Positions 27,600 through 37,200 of a stretch of 64,000 nucleotides of DNA are shown piece after piece. The translations under genes were made by a program, and so were the position numbers. Source of the DNA: Chitinophagaceae bacterium (lineage in GTDB: Bacteria > Bacteroidota > Bacteroidia > Chitinophagales > Chitinophagaceae). How positions within the stretch are numbered: position 1 is the first letter of the stretch; each line of letters starts with the position of its first letter. The DNA lies in contig PMSV01000021.1 in the NCBI GenBank assembly GCA_003168265.1, forward strand, positions 163,060-227,059, read 5' to 3'. Under the pieces are notes generated by a model. The model was given only the letters and a program-made list of their open reading frames with translations. It had not been told where the DNA came from and ran no database searches.

Positions 27600-28253
27600 T
27601 CATTGGATATGCTTGCATTTCCCCGTTTGGGGATTAAAGCTAATGGCCCCAAGTTCGACATTCAGGATCCTTTCGATCTTGCCATCAATGGAGCGGCCCT
27701 TTGTATGCATGAGCGCAAAGGCCCGGATCTTTGCATTAGGAAACGCATCGGCGAGGCGGGAAGCTGCCGCCATAAAAGTGCGCCCCAGGGTCAGGACATC
27801 GTCGACAAGCGTGATGTTTTGAGTTGGAATTAGGCCGGTTATGGCAAAGCTGCGATAGTGCTCGTCGATTGAAGGGCGATCATCTGCTTTAGGATACAGC
27901 GCTGATTTTCTGACAGCGGTTTTACGCACCAGGCAGGTTGACAGCGTTCCTAGTTGGAGAGAAGCCAACATCGCGGCAATTTCTGCGGCTGGCCAGAGCG
28001 TGGATTTCTTCAGGGGCGAACTTCTGGGGGTGGGAACCAGCGATACTTCTGGATTGAGAAAGTCTGCGAGAATATCGCGATGTTGAGCAAGGACCTCGCT
28101 GAAGCGCTCTTTATAGGGTGCAATTTGTCCGCCCTTGATCGAGTCTCTTACTTGGCGGGAGCGCTGGGACAGCTCTGCATTGCCTCTCGGGGAGTATTGC
28201 AACAGGGTAGCATACTTAATAGAAGGAAGCATAATCGGACCGGTATGTGACAT
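27600..28253 (-). CDS. Phosphoribosyltransferase-fold protein (ShosT-like candidate)
   Basis: 217 residues. It has a type I phosphoribosyltransferase core: SLVPTPRSSPL (about 71), LVRKTAVRKSALY (about 108), and the PRPP loop ITLVDDVLTLGRT (147-159), followed by ALMHTKGR. It resembles ComF-type PRTases but lacks their zinc finger. It overlaps the DprA-like gene by 38 bases (17 if the internal ATG at 28232 is used), so the two are translated together. A PRTase partnered by a DprA homologue is the composition of the ShosTA toxin-antitoxin defence system, where the PRTase is the toxin. The assignment is an inference from domains and pairing. Confidence 0.75.
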   Translation of the reverse strand: MSHTGPIMLPSIKYATLLQYSPRGNAELSQRSRQVRDSIKGGQIAPYKERFSEVLAQHRDILADFLNPEVSLVPTPRSSPLKKSTLWPAAEIAAMLASLQLGTLSTCLVRKTAVRKSALYPKADDRPSIDEHYRSFAITGLIPTQNITLVDDVLTLGRTFMAAASRLADAFPNAKIRAFALMHTKGRSIDGKIERILNVELGAISFNPQTGKCKHIQ

Positions 28254-28896
28254 TTGGGATCGACTCCAGAAAAGACGGGAGGAGCTCGCAGGTCAGCTCC
28301 TGGGCCCCATATTTTGCCATCTCTTTCGGCCAGGAAAGAGTTTTGTCCTCCATGACGTCTTTCAGGAGGAAAGTGAATCGCCCTAGCCGCAAAGCTTCCC
28401 AACCCTGGTGGCGGGTGCCGCTGTTCTCGGACGCTTCGATAATGATTGTGGCATCACTCAGCAAGGCCATCGTCCGGTTACGCATAGGAAAATTCTCTTT
28501 TTTAACCGGATAGCCCTGTTGAAATTGCGAAATTGCCAGGTGATTCGCCTTTATGGCGTTTAACAGCTTGGCGTTTTTACCCGGATAGGCGATATCCAGC
28601 GGCGTCCCTAGTATAGCCATCGTTTTTCCCCCACATCTAATAGCAGTTTCGTGGGCGACTGTATCAATTCCATCGGCGAGCCCACTGACAACAATCACGC
28701 CGTGTTCCACGAGTGTTTCGGCTATACACTGAGCGTTACCAATCCCCTGTGCACTGGGTTTTCGCGAACCCACAATGGCCACCTTCAATCCGGAAAACAA
28801 AAGCGCCGGATTTCCCTCGATCCAAAGGTCCTTTGGCGCGAACTTTTTTTCAGTTACTGTGAGAGAGTTATAAAAATCGTTATAAATAAATTCCAT
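28216..28896 (-). CDS. DprA/Smf-like protein (ShosA-like candidate)
   Basis: 226 residues, shorter than housekeeping DprA (about 290-380), lacking both the N-terminal SAM-like and C-terminal winged-helix domains. The Rossmann-like core is intact: VAIVGSRKPS (39-48), VVSGLADGIDTVAHETAIRC (69-88), ILGTPLDIAYPGKN (95-108), FPMRNRTMALLSD (136-148) and EASENSGTRH (154-163). It starts at ATG 28896, with a possible -7 element just upstream. The downstream PRTase gene overlaps its end. In ShosTA the DprA homologue acts as antitoxin to the PRTase. Transformation competence is unlikely given the missing domains. Confidence 0.82.
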   Translation of the reverse strand: MEFIYNDFYNSLTVTEKKFAPKDLWIEGNPALLFSGLKVAIVGSRKPSAQGIGNAQCIAETLVEHGVIVVSGLADGIDTVAHETAIRCGGKTMAILGTPLDIAYPGKNAKLLNAIKANHLAISQFQQGYPVKKENFPMRNRTMALLSDATIIIEASENSGTRHQGWEALRLGRFTFLLKDVMEDKTLSWPKEMAKYGAQELTCELLPSFLESIPNVTYRSDYASFY

Positions 28897-28932
28897 AATG
28901 ATCCGTTTGTTCCTTTCCGATATTTTTCATTA

Positions 28933-28940
28933 CAAAAATA
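28933..28940 (-). promoter_or_regulatory. Candidate -7 element of the DprA-like/PRTase operon
   Basis: Read leftward the site is TATTTTTG, matching the Bacteroidota TAnnTTTG consensus, about 37 bases before the start codon at 28896. No well-spaced TTTG or TTG -33 element accompanies it, so confidence is low. Confidence 0.3.
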
Positions 28941-29043
28941 CTAATTTATTTAGCAAATATCGTTTCCCTCCAATTTTAAGCTTATACAGTAATCGTAATT
29001 GCTCTTATTCATTACCGAATTTGGGGTGCCATATTGGAAAAGT

Positions 29044-29505
29044 TTATACTGCCTGAAGAGCATCCACTACCGCCAGGGAATCCATATAATCCCGCCAATG
29101 CATGATTTTTCTCTCAGCCAAAGTAATGATGGAACAAAAACAGTTATCATAGGCTTTTCCGGTAGAAGGCGCTTTTCCATGAACTTCGTATTCCAGGATA
29201 ATGGTATTAGAAGGGTCAGATGATCTGTAAACTCGCAAATGATCAGCAGATTCAAGCTCCATAGTGTAATTGCCAAACCAATCCATATAAGCCTTGCGCC
29301 CCTTGATCTTGCGGGCGAAGCCCGGAAATTTATACGTAAACTCAAAAACTGCGTTCTCGGCAACAGCATCCCAAAAATGATCGCCATCCACTTCCCCTTT
29401 CAACCCCTCCATGATAATGCTGAAAAAAGGTTCCGCATTTTTATTGAAGCCAGGATGATTTCTATTTGCTATTTCAGCAGATTTTCTTTTCATTTCGTAT
29501 GTCAT
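29044..29505 (-). CDS. SnoaL-like NTF2-fold protein
   Basis: 153 residues. Layout: an N-terminal helix (FNKNAEPFFSIIMEGLKGEV), DGDHFWDAVAENAVFEFTYK, KGRKAYMDWFGNYTMELESA, strands with IILEYEVHGKAPSTGKAYDN and a final HWRDYMDSLAVVDAL. This is the SnoaL-like nuclear-transport-factor-2 fold with the W-D-Y-D motif. It has no signal peptide, so it is cytoplasmic. It is divergent from the Fic gene; the two starts are 112 bases apart. Confidence 0.78.
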   Translation of the reverse strand: MTYEMKRKSAEIANRNHPGFNKNAEPFFSIIMEGLKGEVDGDHFWDAVAENAVFEFTYKFPGFARKIKGRKAYMDWFGNYTMELESADHLRVYRSSDPSNTIILEYEVHGKAPSTGKAYDNCFCSIITLAERKIMHWRDYMDSLAVVDALQAV

Positions 29506-29562
29506 TTTAGGTCTAATGTAATATAGCAGTATACTTTGAATTTTACCAAATCCCAGACGATA

Positions 29563-29591
29563 TTGTTTTACTTACAAAAGGTGTAATTTTG
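29563..29591 (+). promoter_or_regulatory. Candidate promoter of the Fic gene
   Basis: TTG at 29563-29565 and TAATTTTG at 29584-29591 with an 18-base spacer fit the Bacteroidota TTG-N(17-23)-TAnnTTTG promoter. The predicted start of transcription falls inside the palindrome that follows. Confidence 0.55.
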
Positions 29592-29612
29592 ATAGTATCA
29601 AATGATACTATC
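29591..29612. promoter_or_regulatory. Palindromic operator in front of the Fic gene
   Basis: Perfect inverted repeat: arms GATAGTATC and GATACTATC with an AAAT spacer. It begins at the last base of the -7 element and ends five bases before the start codon, ideal for repression by a dimeric DNA-binding protein. Auto-regulation by the Fic protein or control by another factor is an inference. Confidence 0.6.
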
Positions 29613-29617
29613 ATTTT

Positions 29618-30574
29618 ATGCAACCACCTTTCACCCTAACCACCTCCATCCTTCACCTCCTCACCACGATATCTGAAAAGCTCGGAGAGATCAATGCGGA
29701 AGGATTCCGTAGGCCTAAAGCGGAACTTCGAAAGTCTAACCGCATCATAACCATCCAGTCCTCCCTGGGAATTGAGGGCAATACCCTGGATACCGCCCAG
29801 GTAACAGCCATATTGGAAAACAAGAGAGTGATTGCGCCTCAAAAGGATATCCTTGAAGTAAAAAACGCCATTGCTGTATATAAGCGATTATCCAGGTTCA
29901 GGCCACATGAGCTTGCTGATTTCCTAAATGCATACAAATTGCTGATGAAGGGCCTGATTTCCCAGGCGGGAAAACTGCGGAGCAGCCAGGTCGGTATTTT
30001 GAAGGGAAGTCAGATCGCTCATCTGGCCCCTCCGGGAGCCCTGGTACAAGGTTTGATAAAAGACCTTTTTGCCTGGATCAAAAAAGACAATCACCCCTTG
30101 CTCATCAGAAGCTGTGTATTTCATTATGAGCTGGAATTCATTCATCCCTTCCAGGACGGCAACGGAAGAATGGGCAGGTTGTGGCAGACCGTATTGCTCA
30201 TGCATTTCCACCCAGTTTTTGAGTTCCTTCCGGTCGAATCTGTTGTCAAAACGAGGCAGAAGGAATATTACAAAGCACTTTCCCTTTCTGACAAGGCAGG
30301 GAATTCGAATATTTTCATTGAATTCATGCTCGGGGCCATTGCCCAGTCCCTGGATGAAATGCTTGCCCAGAGTCGTAAACGTCCAAATGCGTCCGAACGC
30401 ATGGAAATATTCAAGCAGTCTATTCAAAAAAAATCATTTTCGCGAAAAGATTATATGGCCCAGTTCAAGGATATTTCCACTGCAACGGCAAGCCGGGATT
30501 TGCAGGGAGCAGTGGGGAAGGGGATATTGTCCCGCAAAGGCGAGAAGAGATTGGCGGTATACCGATTCATTTAG
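29618..30574 (+). CDS. Fic family protein (class II, with C-terminal winged helix)
   Basis: 318 residues. Fic domain enzymes transfer AMP or related groups from nucleotides to protein hydroxyls. The active-site motif HPFQDGNGRMGR starts at His 176. The auto-inhibitory motif S-x3-E-G (SLGIEGN, Glu 53) is N-terminal, defining class II. The N-terminal Fic_N region lies at 1-90. Residues about 265-318 (KKSFSRKDYMAQF, STATASRDLQGAVGKGIL) form a winged-helix-like DNA-binding tail. It sits behind a strong palindrome. Targets are unknown; it could be a toxin or a regulator of a housekeeping process. Confidence 0.9.
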   Translation: MQPPFTLTTSILHLLTTISEKLGEINAEGFRRPKAELRKSNRIITIQSSLGIEGNTLDTAQVTAILENKRVIAPQKDILEVKNAIAVYKRLSRFRPHELADFLNAYKLLMKGLISQAGKLRSSQVGILKGSQIAHLAPPGALVQGLIKDLFAWIKKDNHPLLIRSCVFHYELEFIHPFQDGNGRMGRLWQTVLLMHFHPVFEFLPVESVVKTRQKEYYKALSLSDKAGNSNIFIEFMLGAIAQSLDEMLAQSRKRPNASERMEIFKQSIQKKSFSRKDYMAQFKDISTATASRDLQGAVGKGILSRKGEKRLAVYRFI

Positions 30575-30580
30575 GGGGAT

Positions 30581-30621
30581 AAATAGGTTTAAAGATCGCA
30601 AAAAATTAAGGCAACCTATTT
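30581..30621. terminator. Candidate convergent terminator
   Basis: Arms AAATAGGTT (30581-30589) and AACCTATTT (30613-30621) pair over a 23-base loop between the convergent Fic and serine-hydrolase genes. The loop is long and the stem overlaps the end of the leftward gene, so termination is uncertain. Confidence 0.35.
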
Positions 30622-32033
30622 TCAAAATTATCATTGCGCACAAAGCGCACAACTTTGCCGCTTGCATCTCTTTCAAAACGCAGTTCCTCACCTAAACTAT
30701 CATCATCTTTTCTCACTCGTCTGAAAGTATCTTTACTTGTATATGTGTATAACTGTATGTCGTCTGCCGGACTAATTGTAGGAACACCGAAAACTGCAAG
30801 CTTTCCTTTCCATGGCAGCACAACAGTTTCACCACCCCATGCATACCCATCATAATTGCCGGCATAAGCATCCAGGTCAATTTTGTTTGTTGTTGTATCT
30901 GCTGCATCTTTTGCCTTTTTCAGGATCTCAAAAATGCCGGCAATATATTTTTCAGGATTAGTGCCCTGGGCATTGATCATCATGGCAATAGCGGTCTTGC
31001 TTTTGGGAGAAAGGATCAATGCTGTACGGTAACCCGGGCATGAACCACCATGCCCAATATAACCGGTCTCGTTTTGTTTAAAAACTGCAAAACCAAGGCC
31101 CCACATCGTTTTTCCATCAGGATCTACCCATTGGACTCTTTGCATTTCTTTTAAGGTTGACGGGCGCAGAATCTCCTTGCTGCTGCCATTGAGCAAACGA
31201 AGTTGCCATGAAGCAAAATGTGCCAGGTCAATAACATTGGAAGAATAACCTGCGGCAGGCGCTATTCCCTTTGCCTGGAAGAAGGGCATCATCTTTCTTG
31301 TACCATCTCTATACAATGAGCTGTATCCCGTTGCCATTGTTCCTCTCCACAATTTTTCAGGAAGGGAGGGATGAGTATTGTTTAATTGAAGCGGCCCTAA
31401 AATATTTTTCTCAATATAGGTTTCATAGTTAGTTTTGGAGACGTTTGCTACCACTTCACCTAGTAGGCTCATCCCAAGATTTGAATATTGAAAATAGGTG
31501 GAAGCGGGGTATAGGGTAAGCTGTCCCCCAAGCTTTTGATGAATCTCTTTTTCCGTAGGAAAAGGAAATTCGGGAGCGCTCCAGTAGGGATATGCTGCTT
31601 CTCTGGGCAGGCCGGATGAATGCGTTAGCAGTGAGCGAATGGTGATTGGAACAGTTTCCATATACTGCTGCTTTAAATTATAGTCCGGCAATAAAGCGCC
31701 GATGGAATCATCCAGCCTGAGTTTCCCTTCTTCCCATAACTGCATAATGGCAACAGAAGTGAACAATTTGGATATGGAACAAATACTGCAAATGGTTTCC
31801 GGTTGCATAGGGGCTTTTTTTTCAATATCTGCGAAGCCATAGCCTTTGCTAAATATGATTTTCTGATCGTTTACTATCGCCACTGATAGTCCAGGCAGCT
31901 TATCAAAATCACGTTGCGCATTTAACCATGTATCAACTATTCTTAAGGCCTCTTTATAATCTGTTTCTTTGGATTGACAATTGGCAACAGCGGCGAATAA
32001 AAAAATGATAAGAAGGGAAAATAAAAATCTCAT
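30606..32033 (-). CDS. Exported serine hydrolase, class C beta-lactamase-like
   Basis: 475 residues with a signal peptide (MRFLFSLLIIFLFAAVANC). Catalytic motifs are SISK (Ser 86, Lys 89), YSN within YFQYSNLGMSLLGE (about 187) and the HGG box in GYIGHGGSCPGYRT. Residues about 385-475 form a C-terminal beta-rich domain with KIDLDAYAGNYDG and ELRFERDASGKVVRF, typical of Bacteroidota penicillin-binding-protein-like esterases and D-aminopeptidases. It is periplasmic or secreted, and true beta-lactamase activity is not implied. Divergent from the sigma-factor gene. Confidence 0.88.
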   Translation of the reverse strand: MRFLFSLLIIFLFAAVANCQSKETDYKEALRIVDTWLNAQRDFDKLPGLSVAIVNDQKIIFSKGYGFADIEKKAPMQPETICSICSISKLFTSVAIMQLWEEGKLRLDDSIGALLPDYNLKQQYMETVPITIRSLLTHSSGLPREAAYPYWSAPEFPFPTEKEIHQKLGGQLTLYPASTYFQYSNLGMSLLGEVVANVSKTNYETYIEKNILGPLQLNNTHPSLPEKLWRGTMATGYSSLYRDGTRKMMPFFQAKGIAPAAGYSSNVIDLAHFASWQLRLLNGSSKEILRPSTLKEMQRVQWVDPDGKTMWGLGFAVFKQNETGYIGHGGSCPGYRTALILSPKSKTAIAMMINAQGTNPEKYIAGIFEILKKAKDAADTTTNKIDLDAYAGNYDGYAWGGETVVLPWKGKLAVFGVPTISPADDIQLYTYTSKDTFRRVRKDDDSLGEELRFERDASGKVVRFVRNDNFENRLP

Positions 32034-32234
32034 AGTTTTTATTTACTTATGGAGAGAATTGTTTTGATATAACAATTTACACCTGTTTCGAGAATATAAA
32101 ATCATAGTTCACCAATTTTGTGGTTAGTTTGGTTGTATGGGGTTTGGGAAAGTTTACAATTAATTGAGGTGGCTCAATTTAGGAATACAGTAATTTTATC
32201 TCAGGGTTTCCATTGTTTGATGTAAATCATTTTC

Positions 32235-32843
32235 GTGGGTAACAGACAAACTGCTTTGCTTGCCGGGGAGAGACAATTAATGCAGCGTTGCGTGGATGGT
32301 GATCGCAATGCTTTTGCAGAGCTTTATAATTTTTACGCCCCCCTGCTTTTTAATATTGTTTTCCCTCTGACTAACAGATCCAGGCAGGATACCGAGGAGA
32401 TTATCCAGGACCTGTTTGTAAAACTTTGGAGCAAAAGGGATAAGATGCTGACGATCCAGTCCTTCCGGCCCTTTATTTTCCGTGTTGCAAGGAACGGGGT
32501 CATTGATTGGTACAGGAAAAATGAAACTAAAAAGGAATATTCCACTTTTTATCATGAGATTAACCGGGAATCATCGGTTTCTGTTACCGATGAACTTCTT
32601 TTTCAGGAATACTATTCTATCGCGCTGGAAGCGATAGATAAACTTTCTCCGCGCCAGAAGCAGATTTTTAACCTGCGGCATACTGAGGATCTCTCTCTCG
32701 ATGAAATTGCTGCAAAACTGGGTATCAGCATTTTTGCCGTTAAAAAGCAATTGTACGAAGCGATCCGTTTTGTTAAGGAATATCTTAGAAAGCACGGGGA
32801 GTGGATGCTGGTCCTACCTTTTTTATTCTTTTTCGGGAACTGA
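32235..32843 (+). CDS. FecI-like ECF RNA polymerase sigma factor
   Basis: 202 residues, starting at GTG 32235 (the next ATG, 32280, would cut into region 2). Region 2 contains LMQRCVDGDRNAFAELYNFY, DTEEIIQDLFVKLWSKRDKM and FRPFIFRVARNGVIDWYRK. Region 4 contains LSPRQKQIFNLRHTEDLSLD and EIAAKLGISIFAVKKQLYEA. It directs transcription of the downstream outer-membrane uptake genes once released by its FecR partner, 47 bases downstream. It is the classic Bacteroidota sigma/anti-sigma/SusC-D arrangement. Confidence 0.92.
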   Translation: MGNRQTALLAGERQLMQRCVDGDRNAFAELYNFYAPLLFNIVFPLTNRSRQDTEEIIQDLFVKLWSKRDKMLTIQSFRPFIFRVARNGVIDWYRKNETKKEYSTFYHEINRESSVSVTDELLFQEYYSIALEAIDKLSPRQKQIFNLRHTEDLSLDEIAAKLGISIFAVKKQLYEAIRFVKEYLRKHGEWMLVLPFLFFFGN

Positions 32844-32889
32844 GGTGTACTTTTCTCTTTCACAAACGAACTTATAAATAATCGGGCAC

Positions 32890-34080
32890 ATGATAACAGA
32901 AACAACCAGAGAGCTGATCAATAAAATTGCGAGTGGAAGCTATTCCGAGCAAGAACTTGCGGAATTCCTAAGCGCCATTAAATCAATGAATAAGGCGGAT
33001 TTTATGGAAGCATATGATTTGATCTGCGAGGAAGTGAGCAAATACCCGAAGGAAGCCATGAGCCCCAGCTTTATCGGCCAACTTGAACAACGCCTGGATG
33101 CCCTGGAAGCTGATGATGATTACTTGTTCAGGAAAACCGAAACTCAGCGCATTCAATCCCCCAATAGAAGATGGTGGCGATATGCCGCCGCCGCTGCTGT
33201 CCTTATCCTGGTTGGCGGAGGAGCTTATCTGGTTTTTAACAGGCCTGCCAAACCACTGGCACAGACTCATGAACAGCAATCCCAGAATGATGTAGCCCCC
33301 GGTGGAAATAAGGCAGTCCTTACTTTGTCTAACGGATCACAGATTATTCTTGATAGCGCGCATAAGGGTCAGCTTGCCATCCAGGGTAGTACGCGTGTGG
33401 TGAAGACAGATAGCGGGAAACTCGCGTATGATGCCGCAGGTGTAAGACCAGCCGAAATAACTTATAACACGCTATCCACTCCCAGGGGCGGACAATACCA
33501 GCTTTTATTGCCTGATGGCACGAGGGTATGGCTGAATGCGGCTTCTTCGATAAGGTATCCTGTGGCTTTTGCCGGAAACAGCAGGGAGGTGGAGATTACT
33601 GGTGAAGCTTATTTTGAAGTGAAGCATATTTCGAATTCTCACTTCAGGGTAAAAGTGAGAAATGAAACGGTTGAGGATATCGGAACGGCTTTTAATATCA
33701 ATGGGTATGCTGATGAACCGGAGATCAAGACCACACTAGTCGAGGGGGCTGTTAAAATGAGGGATGTTGAGCTAAGAGCCGGAGATCAGGCTGCTATCAA
33801 CAATGAGGGTATGATGGAGGTTCTGCACGATGCAGATATCGTTGAGGCGGTGGCCTGGAAGAATGGCCAGTTCAAATTCGACAAGGCCGGGATCGAGGTG
33901 GTGATGCGGCAGATCAGCAGGTGGTACGACGTGGAGGTTAGTTATCCGGAAGGGCCTCCGAAGGATTTGTATTGGGGGGCAATATCCAGAAATGTGAGCC
34001 TGGCGGGAGTATTTAAAATACTTCAGGCAAGTGGGGCGCATTTTACGATTACTGGCAGGAAGGTGACGGTTTTGCCGTAA
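32890..34080 (+). CDS. FecR family anti-sigma factor
   Basis: 396 residues. The cytoplasmic N-terminus (1-90) has a sigma-binding helical region, then one membrane helix (about 97-118, YAAAAAVLILVGGGAYLVF). The periplasmic FecR domain (about 190-290) is marked by TLSTPRGGQYQLLLPDGTRV, LNAASSIRYPVAFAG and GEAYFEVKHI, and a DUF4974-like C-terminal domain follows. It senses the STN domain of the SusC-type protein encoded next and releases the sigma factor. Spacing to the sigma gene is 46 bases. Confidence 0.92.
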   Translation: MITETTRELINKIASGSYSEQELAEFLSAIKSMNKADFMEAYDLICEEVSKYPKEAMSPSFIGQLEQRLDALEADDDYLFRKTETQRIQSPNRRWWRYAAAAAVLILVGGGAYLVFNRPAKPLAQTHEQQSQNDVAPGGNKAVLTLSNGSQIILDSAHKGQLAIQGSTRVVKTDSGKLAYDAAGVRPAEITYNTLSTPRGGQYQLLLPDGTRVWLNAASSIRYPVAFAGNSREVEITGEAYFEVKHISNSHFRVKVRNETVEDIGTAFNINGYADEPEIKTTLVEGAVKMRDVELRAGDQAAINNEGMMEVLHDADIVEAVAWKNGQFKFDKAGIEVVMRQISRWYDVEVSYPEGPPKDLYWGAISRNVSLAGVFKILQASGAHFTITGRKVTVLP

Positions 34081-34146
34081 GATTTTTTTAGAATGGGGGT
34101 CCGTTCAAAAGAAAACCGGAAGTGTTGGAACCACTCCCGGTGTGTA

Positions 34147-34217
34147 GTTTGGGCTAACCCAATAAATATGCCCGCCGCAGGGCGGGTGCCGCAAAGCATT
34201 TATTCAATAACCCAAAC
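34147..34217 (+). promoter_or_regulatory. Long leader hairpin between fecR-like and susC-like genes
   Basis: Three nested inverted repeats: GTTTGGG/CCCAAAC at the ends, AATAAAT/ATTTATT inside, and CCCGCC-GCAG-GGCGGG at the tip. Together they could form an extended stem-loop in the mRNA just before the SusC-like start codon. It could tune expression of the outer-membrane genes relative to the regulators or stabilise the transcript. The role is inferred. Confidence 0.5.
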
Positions 34218-34228
34218 ACTGCAAATCT

Positions 34229-37200
34229 ATGCATTTATTGATTGGCAGGAGGCGGAAGCGCAGGCTTTTCTCTCCGCAAATCCAAAAAGCGATGAAGCTC
34301 ACCGTCATCCTACTGACCGTCTCTTTTTTACAGGTATCAGCAAGTGGGCTTTCTCAATCTGTCACTTTGGTTGGCAGGGATATCCCGCTGCAAAAGGTCT
34401 TCGATGAAATCACCAGCCAAACCGGGTTTACCGTGTTCTGCAACTATGACCTATTACGCACTGCTAAAAAAGTCAGCCTGGACTTGAAAAATGTGAGCCT
34501 TGAAACAGCCCTTGATCTCTGTTTAAGAGATCAGGCTTTGGTCTATACGATTGTGGAGAAGACTATTGTTGTGAAGGCGAAACAAACCCAGGGTTTGAAC
34601 TCTGGGAATACTCTTTCTACTCCCCCCGGCGACATTCATGGCCACGTGACCGACAGCACGGGCGCTCCTCTGGAAGGTGCGTCGGTCACGGTTAAGGGAG
34701 TCAAGAAAGGTGTGCAGACCGATAGGTTTGGGAATTTTGTGCTTAAAAATGTCGACCCCAATGCAACGATCATAATTTCCTTCACTGGTTTTGTGCAACA
34801 GCAAATAAAACCAAATGACAAAACATTGTTTGACATTGTGTTGCATAAAAGCAATAGTCCGTTGGATGCAGTGCAGGTGATTGCATATGGTACAAATACG
34901 CAGCGGTTCAACGTTGGATCTGTATCCACAGTTACAAGTCCAACGATCGAAGAGCAGCCTGTGACCAATCCGCTGGAAGCTCTCGAAGGACGAGTACCTG
35001 GTCTTGTAGTCAACCAAACCAGCGGAGTTCCCGGTTCCGCCATTCAAATTCAAATCAGGGGACAGAATTCCTTAGCGCCTAATGATTTGGGGAAAATACT
35101 ATTCGATTACCCCCTTTTCATTATTGATGGCGTGCCCTATGCTCCACAGAACAATAGTATTAATCAATATTCTTCACTGGTAAACCAAGCGTTTACCCCG
35201 TCAGGCATTTCTGGTCAAAGCGCAAGTGGCTATAGCCCGTTCAATGCAATTAATCCTGCGGACATTGAAAGCATCGAAGTCCTGAGAGATGCGGATGCCA
35301 CAGCTATATATGGTTCAAGAGGCGCCAATGGGGTTATATTGATTACCACAAAATCCGGGAAAGCTGGCAAGACCAACCTAGCATTGAATGCCTGGAATGG
35401 GATTGGCGAGGTGCAACATCCACCGACCCTTTTCAATACCCAGCAGTATCTTGAAATGAGACATGAAGCGCTTAACAATAATGGGGTTACACCGAGTCTT
35501 AGCCATGGTGATTTCGACCTATTGGCTTTTGATACAACGAGGTACACTAATTGGATGAAATATCTAATCGGAAGCTCCTCACAAACGAGTGATGTCAATC
35601 TTAATTTTTCAGGGGGCACACAAAACAGCCAGTTTTTAATTGGCAGCGCTTATCATAATGAATCTTTTATCTATCCAGGAGGGTTTTCAGATAATCGCAT
35701 ATCCACAATAAGTAATTATCACTATACCTCATTGAATAAAAAGCTAAGTATTCAATTTTCCGCCAACTTTTCTTACGAAAAGAACAATGAGACCTCCAGT
35801 TCCAATATTCTGACAGCTTTCACTTTAGCTCCGGATTACCCAGCATTATTGAATCCTAATGGAACCATCAATTGGGTATACAATGGTGTTAATCTGACAG
35901 ATAATATCTTGGCTTACCTTAAGAAGGCTTATTTCATAAAAAATACAAACCTAATTAGCCATTTTCAATTTGAATACCAACCTTTCGCCGATCTTATCAT
36001 TCGTTCCAGCTTTGGATACAATTATGGTAATATAAATGAATATTCTGATGACCCCTCTGTTGCACAGGATCCCAATTATTATATTGACCGTTCAGCTAGT
36101 TTTGGTACATCAAATCAACAGCTTTGGATCATTGAACCCCAAGCAGAGTACAAGAAAAGATTGGGTCTTGGCAGATTTGACCTTTTAATAGGAAGTACTT
36201 TTCAACAGACCCTCAGCACAAGTGAAAGTATTCAGGGTAGCAATTATTCAAACGATTTGTTTTTGAATTCTATTGACGACGCTGGTAGCGTAACGGCAAG
36301 TGATAATTATTCATTATACAAGTATAATGGATTCTTCGGAAGGGCAAATTATGTTTACTCAGATAAATACATTCTCAATATAAATGGCCGCAGAGATGGG
36401 TCAAGCCGTTTCGGCCCTGGAAAACAATTTGGAGATTTTGGATCCGTTGGCGCTGGGTGGTTATTTTCTGAAGAGCGGTTTATAAAACAATTGATACCCA
36501 CTTTAAGCTTTGGAAAATTACGAGCATCCTACGGAACCACGGGAAGTGATGGAATAGCCGATTACCAATATTTCCCTGGATATACAGCTTTAAGCGGCTG
36601 GAGCTACCTTGGACAAACAGGTACATCTGCGCAAAATCTTGCAAATCCGGAACTTGCCTGGGCTGTCACGAAAAAATTCGAGACCGGATTGGAATTTGGA
36701 TTTTTTACAGACCACCTGCTTGCTTTTTTTTCATGGTATAGAAACAGGTCAGGAAATCAACTCGTCGAATACAATCTCCCTTCCCAAACAGGCTTTACAA
36801 ACGTGATCCAAAATGCCCCTTACAGCGTTCAAAACGAAGGGGTTGAAATTCAAATAACGACGACCAACATTAAAAATAGAAATTTCAGTTGGAATACCAG
36901 TTTTAATATCTCGGTCCCAAAAAACATTTTGCTTTCCTTTCCAAACATAGCTTCTTCGCCATATGCAGGAAAATATGTAGTGGGGAAATCATTAGCTACC
37001 CGACAAGAATTCAAATATATTGGTGTAAATGATACAACAGGTATATTCGAATTTATGTCAAATCAAGGAAGCCCAACCTATTCCCCATCTTACTCCAGCG
37101 ACTTAAGTGTAATTGGAAACCTAGACCCTAAATTTTATGGTGGCATCATCAATAGTTTCAATATTCATGATTTCCATCTCGACATATTTTTTGACTTTAA

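Noticed and set aside
28148..28402. Frames opposite or shifted in the DprA-like/PRTase pair
   Set aside because: Shadows; the two called frames carry conserved motifs.
34093..34407. Frame spanning the fecR-susC leader
   Set aside because: Covers the leader hairpin and the SusC signal peptide in another frame; the SusC frame is clearly the real one.
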